A DNA stretch of 64,000 bases from an uncultured Clostridia bacterium (GCA_947649575.1 CANSRZ010000001.1:1-64000), one strand, 5' to 3'; shown: positions 26,137-35,357, counted from the stretch's first letter. The notes: generated from the sequence alone by a model not told the origin. Made by a program: numbers and translations.

Positions 26137-26910
26137 ATGGAAGAAATCAAGCAAACGGCTGATAATGTCGAAACTGAACAACTTAATATGTTGGATGATA
26201 AATATAGATTTCATTTGGATAATTTCGAGGGGCCTCTCGACCTTTTGTTGCACCTTATAAAAGACAGCAAACTGGATATTATGACTGTTAAACTTGCTGA
26301 TATCACTGAGCAATATCTTGAATACATGAAAGACATTGACAGCATTGATATGGACAGAGCAAGTGAATTTATAATTGTTGCGGCAACGCTTTTGGAAATT
26401 AAGTCAAAGCATCTTCTTCCTGTTGAGGTTGAAGAAGACCCTGAGGAAGAGGACAGCGAAACGCTTTTGCTTAGACGACTTAAAGAATATGAACTTTTTA
26501 AAGAAACAGGTCAACGCCTCAGAGAAATTGAGGACATCAACAAAATGTATCGCGCACCTGGTAAAGAAACCGAAAAGGTTAAGATTGTTATCAAAGATAT
26601 GGTGCTTGATAAACTTTTGGACGCTTTTGCAAATTTGCTATCTCGTCAAAAGGCAAGAGGCGATGAAAAGCCAGAGCCTAAAACGGTTGTTAAAGACCGC
26701 TTCACGGTGGCAGACAAAATGGTTTCAATCCGCTCTTATACAAAAGAGCATAAGCGCTATCCATTCGAGGAACTCTTTGCCAATGATATGACAAAGTCAG
26801 AAATGATAAATGTATTTTTGGCGTTGTTAGAGTTATTAAAACTGCAAACATTGCGCGTTGAGCAAAGCGGAATTTTTGGACAAATCAACGTTGTTTCAAC
26901 AGAAGAATAA
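26137..26910 (+). CDS. scpA: Segregation and condensation protein A
   Basis: A 257-residue kleisin that bridges the two SMC heads of the condensin complex with ScpB. The N-terminal signature is YRFHLDNFEGPLDLLLHLI, followed by the KLDIMTVKLADITEQYLEY helix; an acidic linker (VEEDPEEEDSE) and a C-terminal winged helix follow. The family core begins near residue 22, so the first 20 residues are an extension. No SD is present; the -10 box ends 8 nt before the ATG, so the mRNA should be essentially leaderless. SMC itself is encoded at 45447. Confidence 0.95.
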   Translation: MEEIKQTADNVETEQLNMLDDKYRFHLDNFEGPLDLLLHLIKDSKLDIMTVKLADITEQYLEYMKDIDSIDMDRASEFIIVAATLLEIKSKHLLPVEVEEDPEEEDSETLLLRRLKEYELFKETGQRLREIEDINKMYRAPGKETEKVKIVIKDMVLDKLLDAFANLLSRQKARGDEKPEPKTVVKDRFTVADKMVSIRSYTKEHKRYPFEELFANDMTKSEMINVFLALLELLKLQTLRVEQSGIFGQINVVSTEE

Positions 26911-26921
26911 TGGGGGAATTT

Positions 26922-27608
26922 ATGGCAAGTATTGATACAATAACCAATTTAAAAGAAGTGCTTTTAAGCGTTCTGTTTATTTCTGGCGACGGAATTGAAC
27001 GCGACTTTTTGGCTGAAAAGCTTGACGTTGACAAAAAGAGCATTGATAAAGCGATTGACGAGTTGAAAGAAGAATATAAGGGTGAAAAAGGTGTACATGT
27101 GATAACTTATAAAAACAAAGTTCAACTTTCTTCAAATCCAAATTATGCAAATTATATCAGCGATGTGCTTAATCCTATTCGTGAAAAATCGCTCACTCGT
27201 GCGGCGCTTGAAACTCTTGCAATCATTGCTTATAAACAGCCAGTAACTAAACTTGAAGTTGAAGATGTGCGTCGTGTGAACTCTGATTATGCTGTGCAAG
27301 TGCTTTTGGACCAAGATATGATTGAAGTTGTTGGTCGCAAAGATGCTGTTGGCAAACCTTTAATGTTTGGCACAACTGAAAACTTTTTGAAGCGATTTAA
27401 TATCAAAGAACTTGCAGAGCTTCCTGACTATGAAGAACTTATGGAACGCATCAATGTTATTCGTGAGGAAGAGGGACGCGAGCAAGAAACCTTATTCCGC
27501 AATGTTGAAGACCTTGAATTTAACGAAGAACTTCCAGACTTTTTGAAAGATGAAAACTATCAAAGGGTTGAGGGAGATTCTTTGCCAGCCGAGGATGTAG
27601 GAGCGTAA
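26922..27608 (+). CDS. scpB: Segregation and condensation protein B
   Basis: A 228-residue partner of ScpA in the SMC condensin. Two winged helices are expected; visible motifs are VLLSVLFISGDGIERDFLAE in the first and TRAALETLAIIAYKQPVTK in the second, the latter diagnostic of ScpB. ATG 26922 is chosen because GGGGGAA lies at SD distance. An in-frame ATG at 26910 overlaps the scpA stop and cannot be excluded. The C-terminal tail is acidic. A terminator follows at 27633. Confidence 0.95.
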   Translation: MASIDTITNLKEVLLSVLFISGDGIERDFLAEKLDVDKKSIDKAIDELKEEYKGEKGVHVITYKNKVQLSSNPNYANYISDVLNPIREKSLTRAALETLAIIAYKQPVTKLEVEDVRRVNSDYAVQVLLDQDMIEVVGRKDAVGKPLMFGTTENFLKRFNIKELAELPDYEELMERINVIREEEGREQETLFRNVEDLEFNEELPDFLKDENYQRVEGDSLPAEDVGA

Positions 27609-27632
27609 AAATCACTATAAATTATTTAATAT

Positions 27633-27656
27633 AAAGTGGCATTGCCACTTTTTTGT
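27633..27656 (+). terminator. Terminator after scpAB
   Basis: An 8-bp stem AAAGTGGC/GCCACTTT with an ATT loop and T run, 25 nt after the stop. Confidence 0.85.
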
Positions 27657-27684
27657 TTTATTTAGATTTTGCTTCGCATACAAT
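27656..27684 (+). promoter_or_regulatory. Sigma-E-like promoter of the SpoIVFB-like pair
   Basis: CATACAAT (27677-27684) is a perfect fit to the sigma-E -10 consensus CATACANT. Fourteen bp upstream, TTTTATT (27656-27662) matches KMATATT at five of seven positions. The start would be at or next to ATG 27690. In B. subtilis the spoIVF operon is also sigma-E-dependent. Confidence 0.5.
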
Positions 27685-27689
27685 ATTCT

Positions 27690-27893
27690 ATGGATTTGCA
27701 GGACAAGTTACGAACCGTTCCGCGTGAGGACGAGGTGCTGGTGGAAGAGAAAAAAATTAAATGCTTTGGCGAAAATTATCAGGCTGTGCGGGCGAAGAAT
27801 AAGATGAGGCTTAAGGTTATGGTTTCGCTTGTTTTTGGCTGTCTGATTTTATCCGCAATTGTTCTCTCGGTGCTGGTGATATGCGGTATTTGA
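27690..27893 (+). CDS. Small single-pass membrane protein preceding the SpoIVFB-like protease
   Basis: A 67-residue protein: a charged cytosolic N-terminus (about 1-40) and one C-terminal TM helix (about 42-66). I know no family for it. It overlaps the next gene by 13 nt, so the two are co-translated. By position it occupies the SpoIVFA slot (regulator of the SpoIVFB protease), but it is far shorter and has no LytM/M23 domain, so orthology is only a guess. ATG 27690 is preferred over a start at 27669, which would lie upstream of the promoter -10. There is no SD and the transcript is predicted leaderless. Confidence 0.6.
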   Translation: MDLQDKLRTVPREDEVLVEEKKIKCFGENYQAVRAKNKMRLKVMVSLVFGCLILSAIVLSVLVICGI

Positions 27894-28750
27894 TTTTAAA
27901 GTTAAAAGGCAAACTTAAAGGTAAAAAATTTCCGGTTCATCCGTCGTTTATTTTGTTGTTTTTGTGGTTTATGGTGACGGGCAATTATTCGGCATTTTTT
28001 ATCTTTGTTGGCGTTGTTTTGATGCACGAGTTTGGACATTATTTTGTTGCAAAAAAGTTAGGCTATAAACTTGACAGCTTTTTTCTTGCTCCTTATGGAG
28101 TTAGTTTGAACTACAAAGAAAAAACTTTTGAAAACAGCGACGAAATAAAAATTGCTCTTGCAGGGCCATGTATAAACCTTTTGCTTGCGCTTCTAGGAGT
28201 GGGGCTTTGGTGGTGCTATCCTGAAAGCTATAACTTTACTGATGTGTTTGTAACGCAGTCTGTGATGCTGGCATGTTTTAATCTTTTGCCTGCTTATCCA
28301 ATGGACGGCGGACGAGTATTGTTATCATTTTTATGCAAAAATATGATAAGAGAAAAAGCAATTAAATTGCTTAAGATTTTTAACTTAACTTTTGCTAGCA
28401 TATTCTTTGCGCTTTTCATATATTCTTGCACGATTGACTATAATCCAACGTTTGCGCTCGCGGCCACATTTTTGATAGGCGGAATAATTCAGACAAAGTT
28501 TGAAAGCAAATATCACGTTATGGCACTGCTCAAAAAAAAGAACAAAAACTTTTCGCGCCCGCTGATAATGTATGTTTCTAGCGAGATAGAACTTGGGCAA
28601 CTTTTGAAACATATTCAGCAAAACCGCTACACAGTTTTTTATGTTGACTTTGCAGGTCAAAGAACGCGCATTTTAGACGAAAACAACATTATGAACTTGA
28701 CATTAAAATATCCGTTAAATATGAATTTATGTGACATTTTTAAAAATTAA
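27881..28750 (+). CDS. spoIVFB: SpoIVFB-like site-2 protease (M50)
   Basis: A 289-residue intramembrane zinc metalloprotease. The catalytic motif is HEFGH, within VVLMHEFGHYFVAKKLGY, and the third ligand motif is LLPAYPMDGGRVL (NPxDG-type, here YPMDGG). Several TM segments cover about 22-190. The C-terminal third (about 200-289) fits a CBS-like regulatory domain as in SpoIVFB, though a complete CBS pair is not evident. SpoIVFB removes the pro-sequence of sigma-K in the mother cell; a sigma-K-like factor is encoded at 50659, so substrate and protease may both be in the window. Confidence 0.85.
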   Translation: MRYLILKLKGKLKGKKFPVHPSFILLFLWFMVTGNYSAFFIFVGVVLMHEFGHYFVAKKLGYKLDSFFLAPYGVSLNYKEKTFENSDEIKIALAGPCINLLLALLGVGLWWCYPESYNFTDVFVTQSVMLACFNLLPAYPMDGGRVLLSFLCKNMIREKAIKLLKIFNLTFASIFFALFIYSCTIDYNPTFALAATFLIGGIIQTKFESKYHVMALLKKKNKNFSRPLIMYVSSEIELGQLLKHIQQNRYTVFYVDFAGQRTRILDENNIMNLTLKYPLNMNLCDIFKN

Positions 28751-28759
28751 GATTAAATA

Positions 28760-28798
28760 AAAGCATTTTCTAAATTTTAAAAAAGTAGAAAATGCTTT
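28760..28798. terminator. Hairpin after the M50 gene
   Basis: A perfect 13-bp inverted repeat (28760-28772 with 28786-28798) and a 13-nt A-rich loop; probable terminator although the T run is weak. Confidence 0.6.
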
Positions 28799-28814
28799 AG
28801 TTTTATTTTCTTTT

Positions 28815-28883
28815 GGGTGCATTATGCACCTTTTTAGAAGTAAAAAATCAATACTTTTTAGTCGCCAAGCGCTTGGGCTTGTT
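28815..28883 (-). repeat. Hairpin-tail repeat, minus orientation
   Basis: Read on the minus strand, CCCAAGCGCTTGGCGACTA follows directly on the stop of the 28882 gene, then an AT-rich tail, then GGTGC-ATAAT-GCACC (28816-28830). On the plus strand this last hairpin plus TTTTT is a terminator. The same module lies at 22443 and 54310. Confidence 0.75.
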
Positions 28884-29328
28884 ATTCGTCCAAATATGGA
28901 ATAAGTTTGTCAATGCTGTCGCGTTCAAGCTTTTTGAGTTTGGCAAGAAGTTCGTCAATCTCTTTGCTGACGCCTTTGTGGTCGTTCTCGTCTTTAATGC
29001 AAGTTATTATGCCCATAAATGTGCCAAGCAATAACAGTTCAGCAATCTTGCGGTTAGATTTATCCATCATGGTTGACATATTTACTGATGCCCAAAGACG
29101 TGATTTTTCAAACCAGTTATTATCTTTGATTTGTTCTATCTTTTCGCTCTTGGCAAGCAGCTCACATTCGTTGGCAAGCACGATATAATCGTCTTGAATT
29201 AGTGCAAGTTCTTTTTTAAATTTTGGGTCATCAACTTTTATCATTATATCTTCCAAAGATTGAACTCCTGTTCTGCAATTTTGATATACAGCGTTAAGAT
29301 AATCCACCATAAGTTCTTTATCGTTCAT
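28882..29328 (-). CDS. Conserved ferritin-like four-helix protein, function unknown
   Basis: A 148-residue all-helical soluble protein of a type common in Clostridia. Recurrent features are MNDKELMVDYLNAVYQNC at the N-terminus and KSRLWASVNMSTMMDKSNRK followed by IAELLLLGTFMGI. The four long helices suggest a ferritin-like or PA2169-like bundle, but no iron-ligand ExxH motif is evident, so it probably does not bind a di-iron centre. It has a good SD (TCCTCC complement before the ATG). It is transcribed divergently from the cyclase-like gene. No function can be assigned. Confidence 0.75.
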   Translation of the reverse strand: MNDKELMVDYLNAVYQNCRTGVQSLEDIMIKVDDPKFKKELALIQDDYIVLANECELLAKSEKIEQIKDNNWFEKSRLWASVNMSTMMDKSNRKIAELLLLGTFMGIITCIKDENDHKGVSKEIDELLAKLKKLERDSIDKLIPYLDE

Positions 29329-29414
29329 ATTTTCCTCCTGAGTGTAATTTGTGCCGTTTGCAAAATTTTATGCTTGTTTTGCATAGATTTTAATTTTTGG
29401 CTTAGCATAATAGT

Positions 29415-30824
29415 ATGAAACTTTCAACAAAAATTTTAATTGGCGCATTTGTTTTAACCTTAGTTCCAGGAATTTGGCTGGGGCAGTATTTTATTGCAGG
29501 AATTATTCCAACTGACTCTGGCTTTACTTTTGATTTTAATGCGCTTGGCATAACTGGAATAATTTTTATGATTGCCAATTCAGTGATTGGAGGAATATTA
29601 TATAACCGATTTCTTCATTCGCTAAGTTTGTCAAAAGCGTTGTTCTTTTCAATTATGCCACTAACCATTGTGTATGGCGTGTTATTATTTTTAATCGCGG
29701 ATATTACAACTTTTAACAACAAAACTGCAAAGTCTGTTAGAATGCTTTTGAATATCAGTGAAAACAATAGTTATAACACTATTCTTTGGGCAGTGCTTTT
29801 GTCTGTTGTGTATATTTCAGCGCTGTTTCTTATCTTTTTGCTTGTTTGCAAGCCTGTTTCAAGAATGGAGAAAATTGTAAATCGTCTTAGCGATGGAAAA
29901 GTTAAAGACCCAAAATTCAAACTTGGTGGTGGCAAGCAATTTAAAGAGCTTGAACACAGTTTGAATAAAATAAATTACAATTATCACGCTAAGGATCATG
30001 CTATTAAACAAAGTGATGTCGAGATTAGAAAATTTATTCCAAAAGAGTTTTTGAAATTCCTTGGCAAAAACAGTTTAAGCGAACTTGAACTTGGGCAACA
30101 AGTTACAAAACATGCTACAACTTTGTTTTGCGATTTGAAAAGTTCAAAAGATATGTCCGCGCTCAGTTTGGAAGATAATTTTAAATTTATAAATTCATAC
30201 ATGAACACTGTTTCGCCGATTATTAAACGCTATCGTGGCTTTATTGATAAATATCTTGGCGACGGTGTTCTGGCAGTGTTCTCGCGTGCAGAGGATGCTC
30301 TTGATTGTGCCAATCAAATTATAAAAGCGATTGAGATTAAAAATAAAAATAATTCTAATGGAACAAAAGTGGAAAGTAGCATTGCAATACACTCAGGCGA
30401 GGTTGTATTCGGGCTTTTAGGCGACCAAGAAAGGCTTTCGCCAACAATTATTTCAGACATTGTTACAACGCTTGAAAAGCAAAAAGAAATCAATAATCTT
30501 TTAGGCACAAAGCTTATATTCACAAAAGCTGTTTTGTCTGAATTGCCTACAAAATACAAATTATATTATCGCTACATTGGCTCGTTAACGCAAAAAAATC
30601 ATGAAGATAAACTTGCGATTTTTGAAAGTTTAGAAGTTTACTCAAAAGATAAGCGCGAGAAACTTGTTGAATTAAAAAAGGATTTCGAGCAAGCTGTTAG
30701 GGCATACAACGACAAAAAATACGATGAAGCAAAGTTAAGTTTAAGCGATGTTTTGAGATATATTCCAGATGATAGGGCAAGTTATGTGTATTTTAATAAG
30801 GCTAGCGAAAAAGTAAATGCTTAA
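29415..30824 (+). CDS. Class III nucleotidyl-cyclase-like membrane protein, probably inactive
   Basis: A 469-residue protein with four or more N-terminal TM helices (about 5-155), a HAMP-like linker and a class III adenylate/guanylate cyclase domain (about 220-385). Both metal-binding aspartates are visible: LFCDLKSS and KYLGDGVLAVF. The transition-state Asn and Arg, normally in D-x-V-N-x-A-x-R, read SDIVTTLEKQ, so both are gone. The IHSGEVVFGLLG segment is kept. This predicts a sensor or regulator that binds but does not cyclise nucleotides. A C-terminal helical region (about 405-469) looks TPR-like. There is no SD, and a TAGCAT element 6 nt before the ATG suggests a leaderless transcript. 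Confidence 0.8.
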   Translation: MKLSTKILIGAFVLTLVPGIWLGQYFIAGIIPTDSGFTFDFNALGITGIIFMIANSVIGGILYNRFLHSLSLSKALFFSIMPLTIVYGVLLFLIADITTFNNKTAKSVRMLLNISENNSYNTILWAVLLSVVYISALFLIFLLVCKPVSRMEKIVNRLSDGKVKDPKFKLGGGKQFKELEHSLNKINYNYHAKDHAIKQSDVEIRKFIPKEFLKFLGKNSLSELELGQQVTKHATTLFCDLKSSKDMSALSLEDNFKFINSYMNTVSPIIKRYRGFIDKYLGDGVLAVFSRAEDALDCANQIIKAIEIKNKNNSNGTKVESSIAIHSGEVVFGLLGDQERLSPTIISDIVTTLEKQKEINNLLGTKLIFTKAVLSELPTKYKLYYRYIGSLTQKNHEDKLAIFESLEVYSKDKREKLVELKKDFEQAVRAYNDKKYDEAKLSLSDVLRYIPDDRASYVYFNKASEKVNA

Positions 30825-30829
30825 ATTTA

Positions 30830-30858
30830 TTGACAAAAGTTTTTGCAAGTGCTAAACT
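30830..30858 (+). promoter_or_regulatory. Promoter giving a leaderless mRNA (TM2 gene)
   Basis: TTGACA (30830-30835), 17 bp, TAAACT (30853-30858), then exactly 6 nt before ATG 30865. The A of AUG is therefore the predicted +1. No SD is possible. Confidence 0.8.
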
Positions 30859-30864
30859 TTTTAT

Positions 30865-31374
30865 ATGTTTGGGAAAAGAAAAGCAAAGTTTGTGACATGC
30901 CCACGTTGTGGACTTAAAATGCTTGAGGGAACACCATCTTGTGAAGATTGTGGTCTTGTTTTTGAACGACTTGAAATGGCTACAAACAAGGACGCTAAGC
31001 GAAAAATCAAAAGAGGGGATAGAGATTTTATTATCAAAACAACAAAGTTGCCAAAAGATGTTAAATGGTGGAAATTGTTATTAATGGCAATTTTTACAGG
31101 TCTTGCTGGCGGGCATAATTATTATGTTGGCCGCTATTTGCGAGGCGCAATTTATTCAATAATATTTGGAATAACTGTTTTATGCGTTGTGTTTAACAGT
31201 TATATTATGGCTTACTGGGAGGGCTATATGGAGCTTATTGGCGGATTGTTGATAGGTCCATTTGGAATTGCTTGGCTTTGTGATATACTTTTTATAATTA
31301 TCAGAAAATTTAAAGTTCCTATTGCGATAGACCTGCAAGCTCAGGATATGGACGAGCTTATAAAGGAAAACTAA
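30865..31374 (+). CDS. Zinc-ribbon TM2-domain membrane protein
   Basis: A 169-residue protein. A zinc ribbon (CPRCG and CEDCG, residues about 12-33) is followed by a basic stretch, then a TM2 domain (about 70-150) with LAGGHNYYVGRYLRGAIY and two to three TM helices. TM2 proteins are common but without a general function. The ribbon suggests nucleic-acid or protein binding on the cytosolic side. It begins on a predicted leaderless mRNA and is followed by mnmA after 9 nt, so mnmA and the HIT-RNase HI gene probably ride on the same transcript. Confidence 0.8.
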   Translation: MFGKRKAKFVTCPRCGLKMLEGTPSCEDCGLVFERLEMATNKDAKRKIKRGDRDFIIKTTKLPKDVKWWKLLLMAIFTGLAGGHNYYVGRYLRGAIYSIIFGITVLCVVFNSYIMAYWEGYMELIGGLLIGPFGIAWLCDILFIIIRKFKVPIAIDLQAQDMDELIKEN

Positions 31375-31383
31375 GGAAGATTT

Positions 31384-32472
31384 ATGAAGATTGTTGTTGG
31401 AGTTAGCGGTGGAGTTGATAGTGCAGTTGCGGCATATTTATTGAAACAGCAAGGTCACGAAGTGATTGGCTTGTTTATGGTCAACTGGGAAGAAAAGGAC
31501 GGCACTTGCACTGCGGAAGAAGATTTTGAAGATGTTAAAAGGGGGTGCAACAAAATTGGCATTCCTTACTTTTCTGTGAATTATGCAAAGGAATATTATG
31601 ACCGCGTGTTCACATATTTTTTGGACGAGTATAAAAAAGGCAGAACGCCAAATCCTGATGTTTTATGTAATCGTGAGGTTAAGTTTGGTCCATTTTTGGA
31701 GCAAGCAAAAAAACTTGGCGCTGACTATATTGCAACAGGGCATTATGCTAAAAAAATAGTCAAAGACGGCAAGGTCTATCTTGCCAAAGCGGATGACCTT
31801 AACAAAGACCAGTCTTATTTTTTAAATCAACTCAGTCAAGCACAACTTGCAAGTGTTATCTTTCCGCTTGAAAATATCGAAAAGCCAGAAGTTCGCCGAA
31901 TCGCCAATGAACTTGAACTTTCTAATGCCAACAAAAAAGACAGCACAGGCATTTGCTTTATTGGCGAGCGCAATTTTAAAAAGTTTTTGAAAGAATTTTT
32001 GCCAGCTCAGCCAGGCGACATTGTTGATACTGAGGGCAGAGTTGTAGGCCAGCATGACGGGCTTATGTATTACACTCTTGGTCAGCGTCGAGGCTTAAAC
32101 ATTGGCGGAATGAAAGGCGGGAATGGCGAGCGCTGGTTTGTTTTGAAAAAAGACATTGAAAAGAACATCCTCTATGTTTCGCAAGGTGAGGATGACGAGC
32201 TTTTCACTGACGGGCTTTATGCCACAGATTTCAATTGGATTCCAGAAAAGCCAAAAGAGAAAGAATTTGAATGTTTTGCCAAAACGCGTTATCGTCAGCC
32301 TGACCAAGCCTGCAAAGTGACAATAATAAATGACACTGAAATCAAGGTTGACTTTGCTGAGAAACAGCGCGCTGTCACACCAGGGCAGTTTGTTGTGCTT
32401 TACAGCGAGGACGGCATCTGCTATGGCGGGGGGATTATTGATAAAGCATTCAGTTGCAAGGAGAAAAAATGA
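31384..32472 (+). CDS. mnmA: tRNA 2-thiouridylase MnmA
   Basis: A 362-residue enzyme that puts sulfur on U34 of Lys, Glu and Gln tRNAs. The PP-loop is [15 protein letters not shown]. The two catalytic cysteines are in [13 protein letters not shown] and [10 protein letters not shown]. The C-terminal beta-barrel domains are complete and the length is typical. SD AAGGAAG overlaps the preceding stop. The last codons overlap the next gene through ATGA. Confidence 0.97.
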   Translation: MKIVVGVSGGVDSAVAAYLLKQQGHEVIGLFMVNWEEKDGTCTAEEDFEDVKRGCNKIGIPYFSVNYAKEYYDRVFTYFLDEYKKGRTPNPDVLCNREVKFGPFLEQAKKLGADYIATGHYAKKIVKDGKVYLAKADDLNKDQSYFLNQLSQAQLASVIFPLENIEKPEVRRIANELELSNANKKDSTGICFIGERNFKKFLKEFLPAQPGDIVDTEGRVVGQHDGLMYYTLGQRRGLNIGGMKGGNGERWFVLKKDIEKNILYVSQGEDDELFTDGLYATDFNWIPEKPKEKEFECFAKTRYRQPDQACKVTIINDTEIKVDFAEKQRAVTPGQFVVLYSEDGICYGGGIIDKAFSCKEKK

Positions 32473-33353
32473 AAGATTGTATTTTTTGCAAAATCGTGAG
32501 GGGAGAAATCCCTTGCTATAAAATTTATGAGGACGAAAACGTGCTTGCTTTTTTGGATATCGAAAACGATGTTTATGGTCATACTTTGGTTGTTCCTAAA
32601 AAGCATTGCACAAATATTTTGGATGCTGAGGACGAAACATTGGCTCAGGTTATGAAAGCTGTTCAAAAGATTGCTAAGCATTTTGTTGACGATTGCGGCT
32701 TTGACGGCGTGCATACTTTTAATAATAATGGTGAAGTTGCAGGGCAGAGCGTTATGCATTTGCACTTTCATATAAAGCCAAGAAAAACGAACGACGGAAT
32801 TAAGTCGGAGTTTTCTAATCCAAAGGTTGAGGCAAGTTTGGAAGAAATTTGCGAGAAACTTAAACTTAAGGAAGAAAAGCGGGAGTGTCAGGGCGAGTGC
32901 GATAAGCAAACAGTTGGCAATGTTGTTTTATACACTGATGGCGCTTGTTCTGGCAATCCTGGGCTTGGAGGATGGGCAGCGATTATGCAGAGCAGTGGCA
33001 AGACCAAAAAACTAAGCGGGGGAGAAGAAAACACGACCAATAATCGCATGGAACTTATGGGCGTTATTTCTGGCTTGGAGGCGATTAAAAAGCCTTGTAA
33101 GGTGGATATTTACAGCGACAGCGCTTATGTTGTTAATGCATTTTTGCAGAACTGGATAGAGGGTTGGCTCGCAAAGGGTTGGAAAGGCTCAACAGGAAAA
33201 GACGTTTTAAATATTGAGCTTTGGAAGCGACTTTTGCAGGCTATGAAACCACATAAAGTTGCATGGCACAAGGTTAAGGGGCATGCGGACAACGAGCTTA
33301 ACAACGAATGCGACGCACTCGCGCGCGCAGAAATTGACAAATTACGTTTGTGA
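32469..33353 (+). CDS. HIT-domain hydrolase fused to ribonuclease HI
   Basis: A 294-residue two-domain protein. Residues 1-115 are a HIT (histidine triad) hydrolase of the Hint type: [12 protein letters not shown], and the triad HLHFHIKP near residue 97. Residues about 150-294 are RNase HI with all four carboxylates and the His: [47 protein letters not shown] short Lys/Glu-rich linker with two Cys joins them. Hint-type HIT enzymes cleave adenosine phosphoramidates; RNase HI cuts RNA in RNA-DNA hybrids. The ATG at 32469 has an AAGGAG SD and overlaps the mnmA stop. No stop or frame irregularity is seen between domains. Confidence 0.93.
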   Translation: MKDCIFCKIVRGEIPCYKIYEDENVLAFLDIENDVYGHTLVVPKKHCTNILDAEDETLAQVMKAVQKIAKHFVDDCGFDGVHTFNNNGEVAGQSVMHLHFHIKPRKTNDGIKSEFSNPKVEASLEEICEKLKLKEEKRECQGECDKQTVGNVVLYTDGACSGNPGLGGWAAIMQSSGKTKKLSGGEENTTNNRMELMGVISGLEAIKKPCKVDIYSDSAYVVNAFLQNWIEGWLAKGWKGSTGKDVLNIELWKRLLQAMKPHKVAWHKVKGHADNELNNECDALARAEIDKLRL

Positions 33354-33357
33354 TTTG

Positions 33358-33626
33358 ATTTACTTTTCTTTTAAAGAAAAGTAACAAAAGAAAGATAAAA
33401 ACAAAGCGTTCTAACTTTTTACAAAAGTGTCGAACGCTTTTTTTTTGGTTTAACTTTTATTTTTTAAATAAGGAAATTAAAGATTTTTATCTTTTAAAAA
33501 GATAATTTTTTTTGGTTTTAACATTTCGAAAAATTGGCGTATTTGTTATATGAAGAATTTTATTAAAGCCAATTTAAGAAATGTTAATGCTTAAAAGTTT
33601 TTTGCTTCTTTTTTTCAAAAAAGAAG
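33358..33626 (-). repeat. Structured dispersed element, copy 1 (minus orientation)
   Basis: This fills the 282-bp gap between the convergent RNase HI and ABC permease genes. Its ends are the hairpins 33361-33385 (TTACTTTTCTTT... with its complement) and 33605-33626 (CTTCTTTTTT with complement). Inside are a long stem of AACATTTC/GAAATGTT type and a second one (AAAGCGTTC/GAACGCTTT). Copies lie at 49041, 50248 and 62364. Confidence 0.85.
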
Positions 33627-33635
33627 ATATTTAAC

Positions 33636-35357
33636 TTATAAATCTTGACGTTTAAAGATTTGTGTGCTGGCAGTAATCAAAATTGCAATGAAAGCAATCA
33701 GATAGCAAAGCGATAAAGCATAACTTGCTCCGCTGTAAATCAGATTGCTTAAAAAGGCATTACTCCAACTGCCTCCGCCAAAGAAGAACGAATGCTCAGC
33801 ATGTATGAACGGCAAGAACTTTACAAACGCGGTCTTTGCAAGCAGAGTGTTTGTGAGAAGAGCAAAGATATAAACAAGATATGATATAACAACGGAAAAT
33901 ACTGGATTAGAGAATAAAATTGAAATAAAGCAAGCAATGATGATATAAAATCCGTTGGCTATAAAAAGGCTAAAAATTTTGTAGATGAAGTTCCAGAATG
34001 GTGCAACGGCAAAGGCTTTGCTTCCAGAGAAAACTGCAATCAGAGTTGCTCCGCTTGCCCCATAAATGCACGCGCCTATGGCTAAGAATATAAGCCCAAG
34101 CGCAAGGTGTGCAACAAAGCTTATTGCAAGCAAGGCAGAGATTTTGGCAAAATATAATTTTGTACGTGAGCATGGCTTTGTTATATTCATCCTCATAAGC
34201 CCGTCATGTTTTTCGCCAGCAAAAGAAAGCGAGGCAAGATAAATCATAATAATTGTAAGCATCAAGCTTGACACTGCCATAAGATAGTATGCAAAGTCAT
34301 AGCAATTTGTTTTAAGGTGACTGTTCTGCTGAAAATTTAGGGCAGTCATGGCTTTGGAATAAGGAATTCTGTTTGTTATCGCATATTTATAAAACGCTGT
34401 TTCCTCTTTCAATTTGTAAACTGAGATTTCTTCAAAGCCTAAATAACTGTTTTCATTGCCTGATTTATATTTCAACTTTTCAATATTAATCATATTATTG
34501 ATAACAATTTTGCTTGTTTCAACAGTGGCTTTATAGTCATTAAGCATTGCTCTAAATTCAAGCACCTGAGTGCGGTCATTGTCATAGGCTATGTTTTGAT
34601 TGTAATATTTTTCAAGTTCTGCTGCTTGAACTGCCAACATAGCATTGGCATATATTTTGAACTCTTGAATATCTTTTAAAAACTGTTCATCAAATTCAAT
34701 TTTTTGAATGCTTTCGCAAACTTTTATCATGTTGTCAACTTCGGCTTTATAACTTGTCCAAATAAGTTTAACTTTTGTGATAAGTGCGTTTCTATCGTTT
34801 TGCAAATTGTTAATATCTTCTTTTGTGCTTGGCAGACTTGCTCTGATATTTCTTAAAAGTGCTGAAAAATTTTCAAAATCCTTTGATTTAAAAAGATAGT
34901 TGACTGGCTGAGAACTGTTTTTGATGCTGTCAAAATATTGTAGCAAACTGCTACTTTCGTCATAAATGTCAGTCAACAGCTTTGTTGTGTATTGCGCATT
35001 TTCAATTGCAGTTTCAAGGTTATAGAAATAGCTTTTAAATATAACACTAACACGCGAAACAAGTTCTTGATGATTGCTTTGATTGTTAAAATTTGTCGCT
35101 TTATCAAATTCTTCATTCAATTCATTTTGCAAATATTCCTTGCTGTCAATGATTGAGGAATTCCCTGAATTAAAATTATTATGCATAACTGTTATGCTGC
35201 TTCCTGAGATTTGGCTTGTGTAAGCTGAGCGCTCAGCAGGGGAGAAAATGAACGCAGAAACAATTATCGCAACAAAAAGGCAGCCAACCATGATATAAAA
35301 AGCTGGTCTAAAAATTATCTTTTTTATTTCTGCCCATGTCAGCTTGATAAATTTCAT
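33636..35357 (-). CDS. ABC-2 type transporter permease
   Basis: A 573-residue membrane protein paired with the ATPase gene upstream (ATGA overlap). TM1 lies at about 18-35. A very large predominantly helical extracytoplasmic segment (about 40-340) follows, then five or so TM helices between about 355 and 570. This is the layout of ABC-2 permeases for antimicrobial-peptide resistance or for lipids and envelope components. The exported substrate cannot be read from sequence. Confidence 0.85.
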   Translation of the reverse strand: MKFIKLTWAEIKKIIFRPAFYIMVGCLFVAIIVSAFIFSPAERSAYTSQISGSSITVMHNNFNSGNSSIIDSKEYLQNELNEEFDKATNFNNQSNHQELVSRVSVIFKSYFYNLETAIENAQYTTKLLTDIYDESSSLLQYFDSIKNSSQPVNYLFKSKDFENFSALLRNIRASLPSTKEDINNLQNDRNALITKVKLIWTSYKAEVDNMIKVCESIQKIEFDEQFLKDIQEFKIYANAMLAVQAAELEKYYNQNIAYDNDRTQVLEFRAMLNDYKATVETSKIVINNMINIEKLKYKSGNENSYLGFEEISVYKLKEETAFYKYAITNRIPYSKAMTALNFQQNSHLKTNCYDFAYYLMAVSSLMLTIIMIYLASLSFAGEKHDGLMRMNITKPCSRTKLYFAKISALLAISFVAHLALGLIFLAIGACIYGASGATLIAVFSGSKAFAVAPFWNFIYKIFSLFIANGFYIIIACFISILFSNPVFSVVISYLVYIFALLTNTLLAKTAFVKFLPFIHAEHSFFFGGGSWSNAFLSNLIYSGASYALSLCYLIAFIAILITASTQIFKRQDL

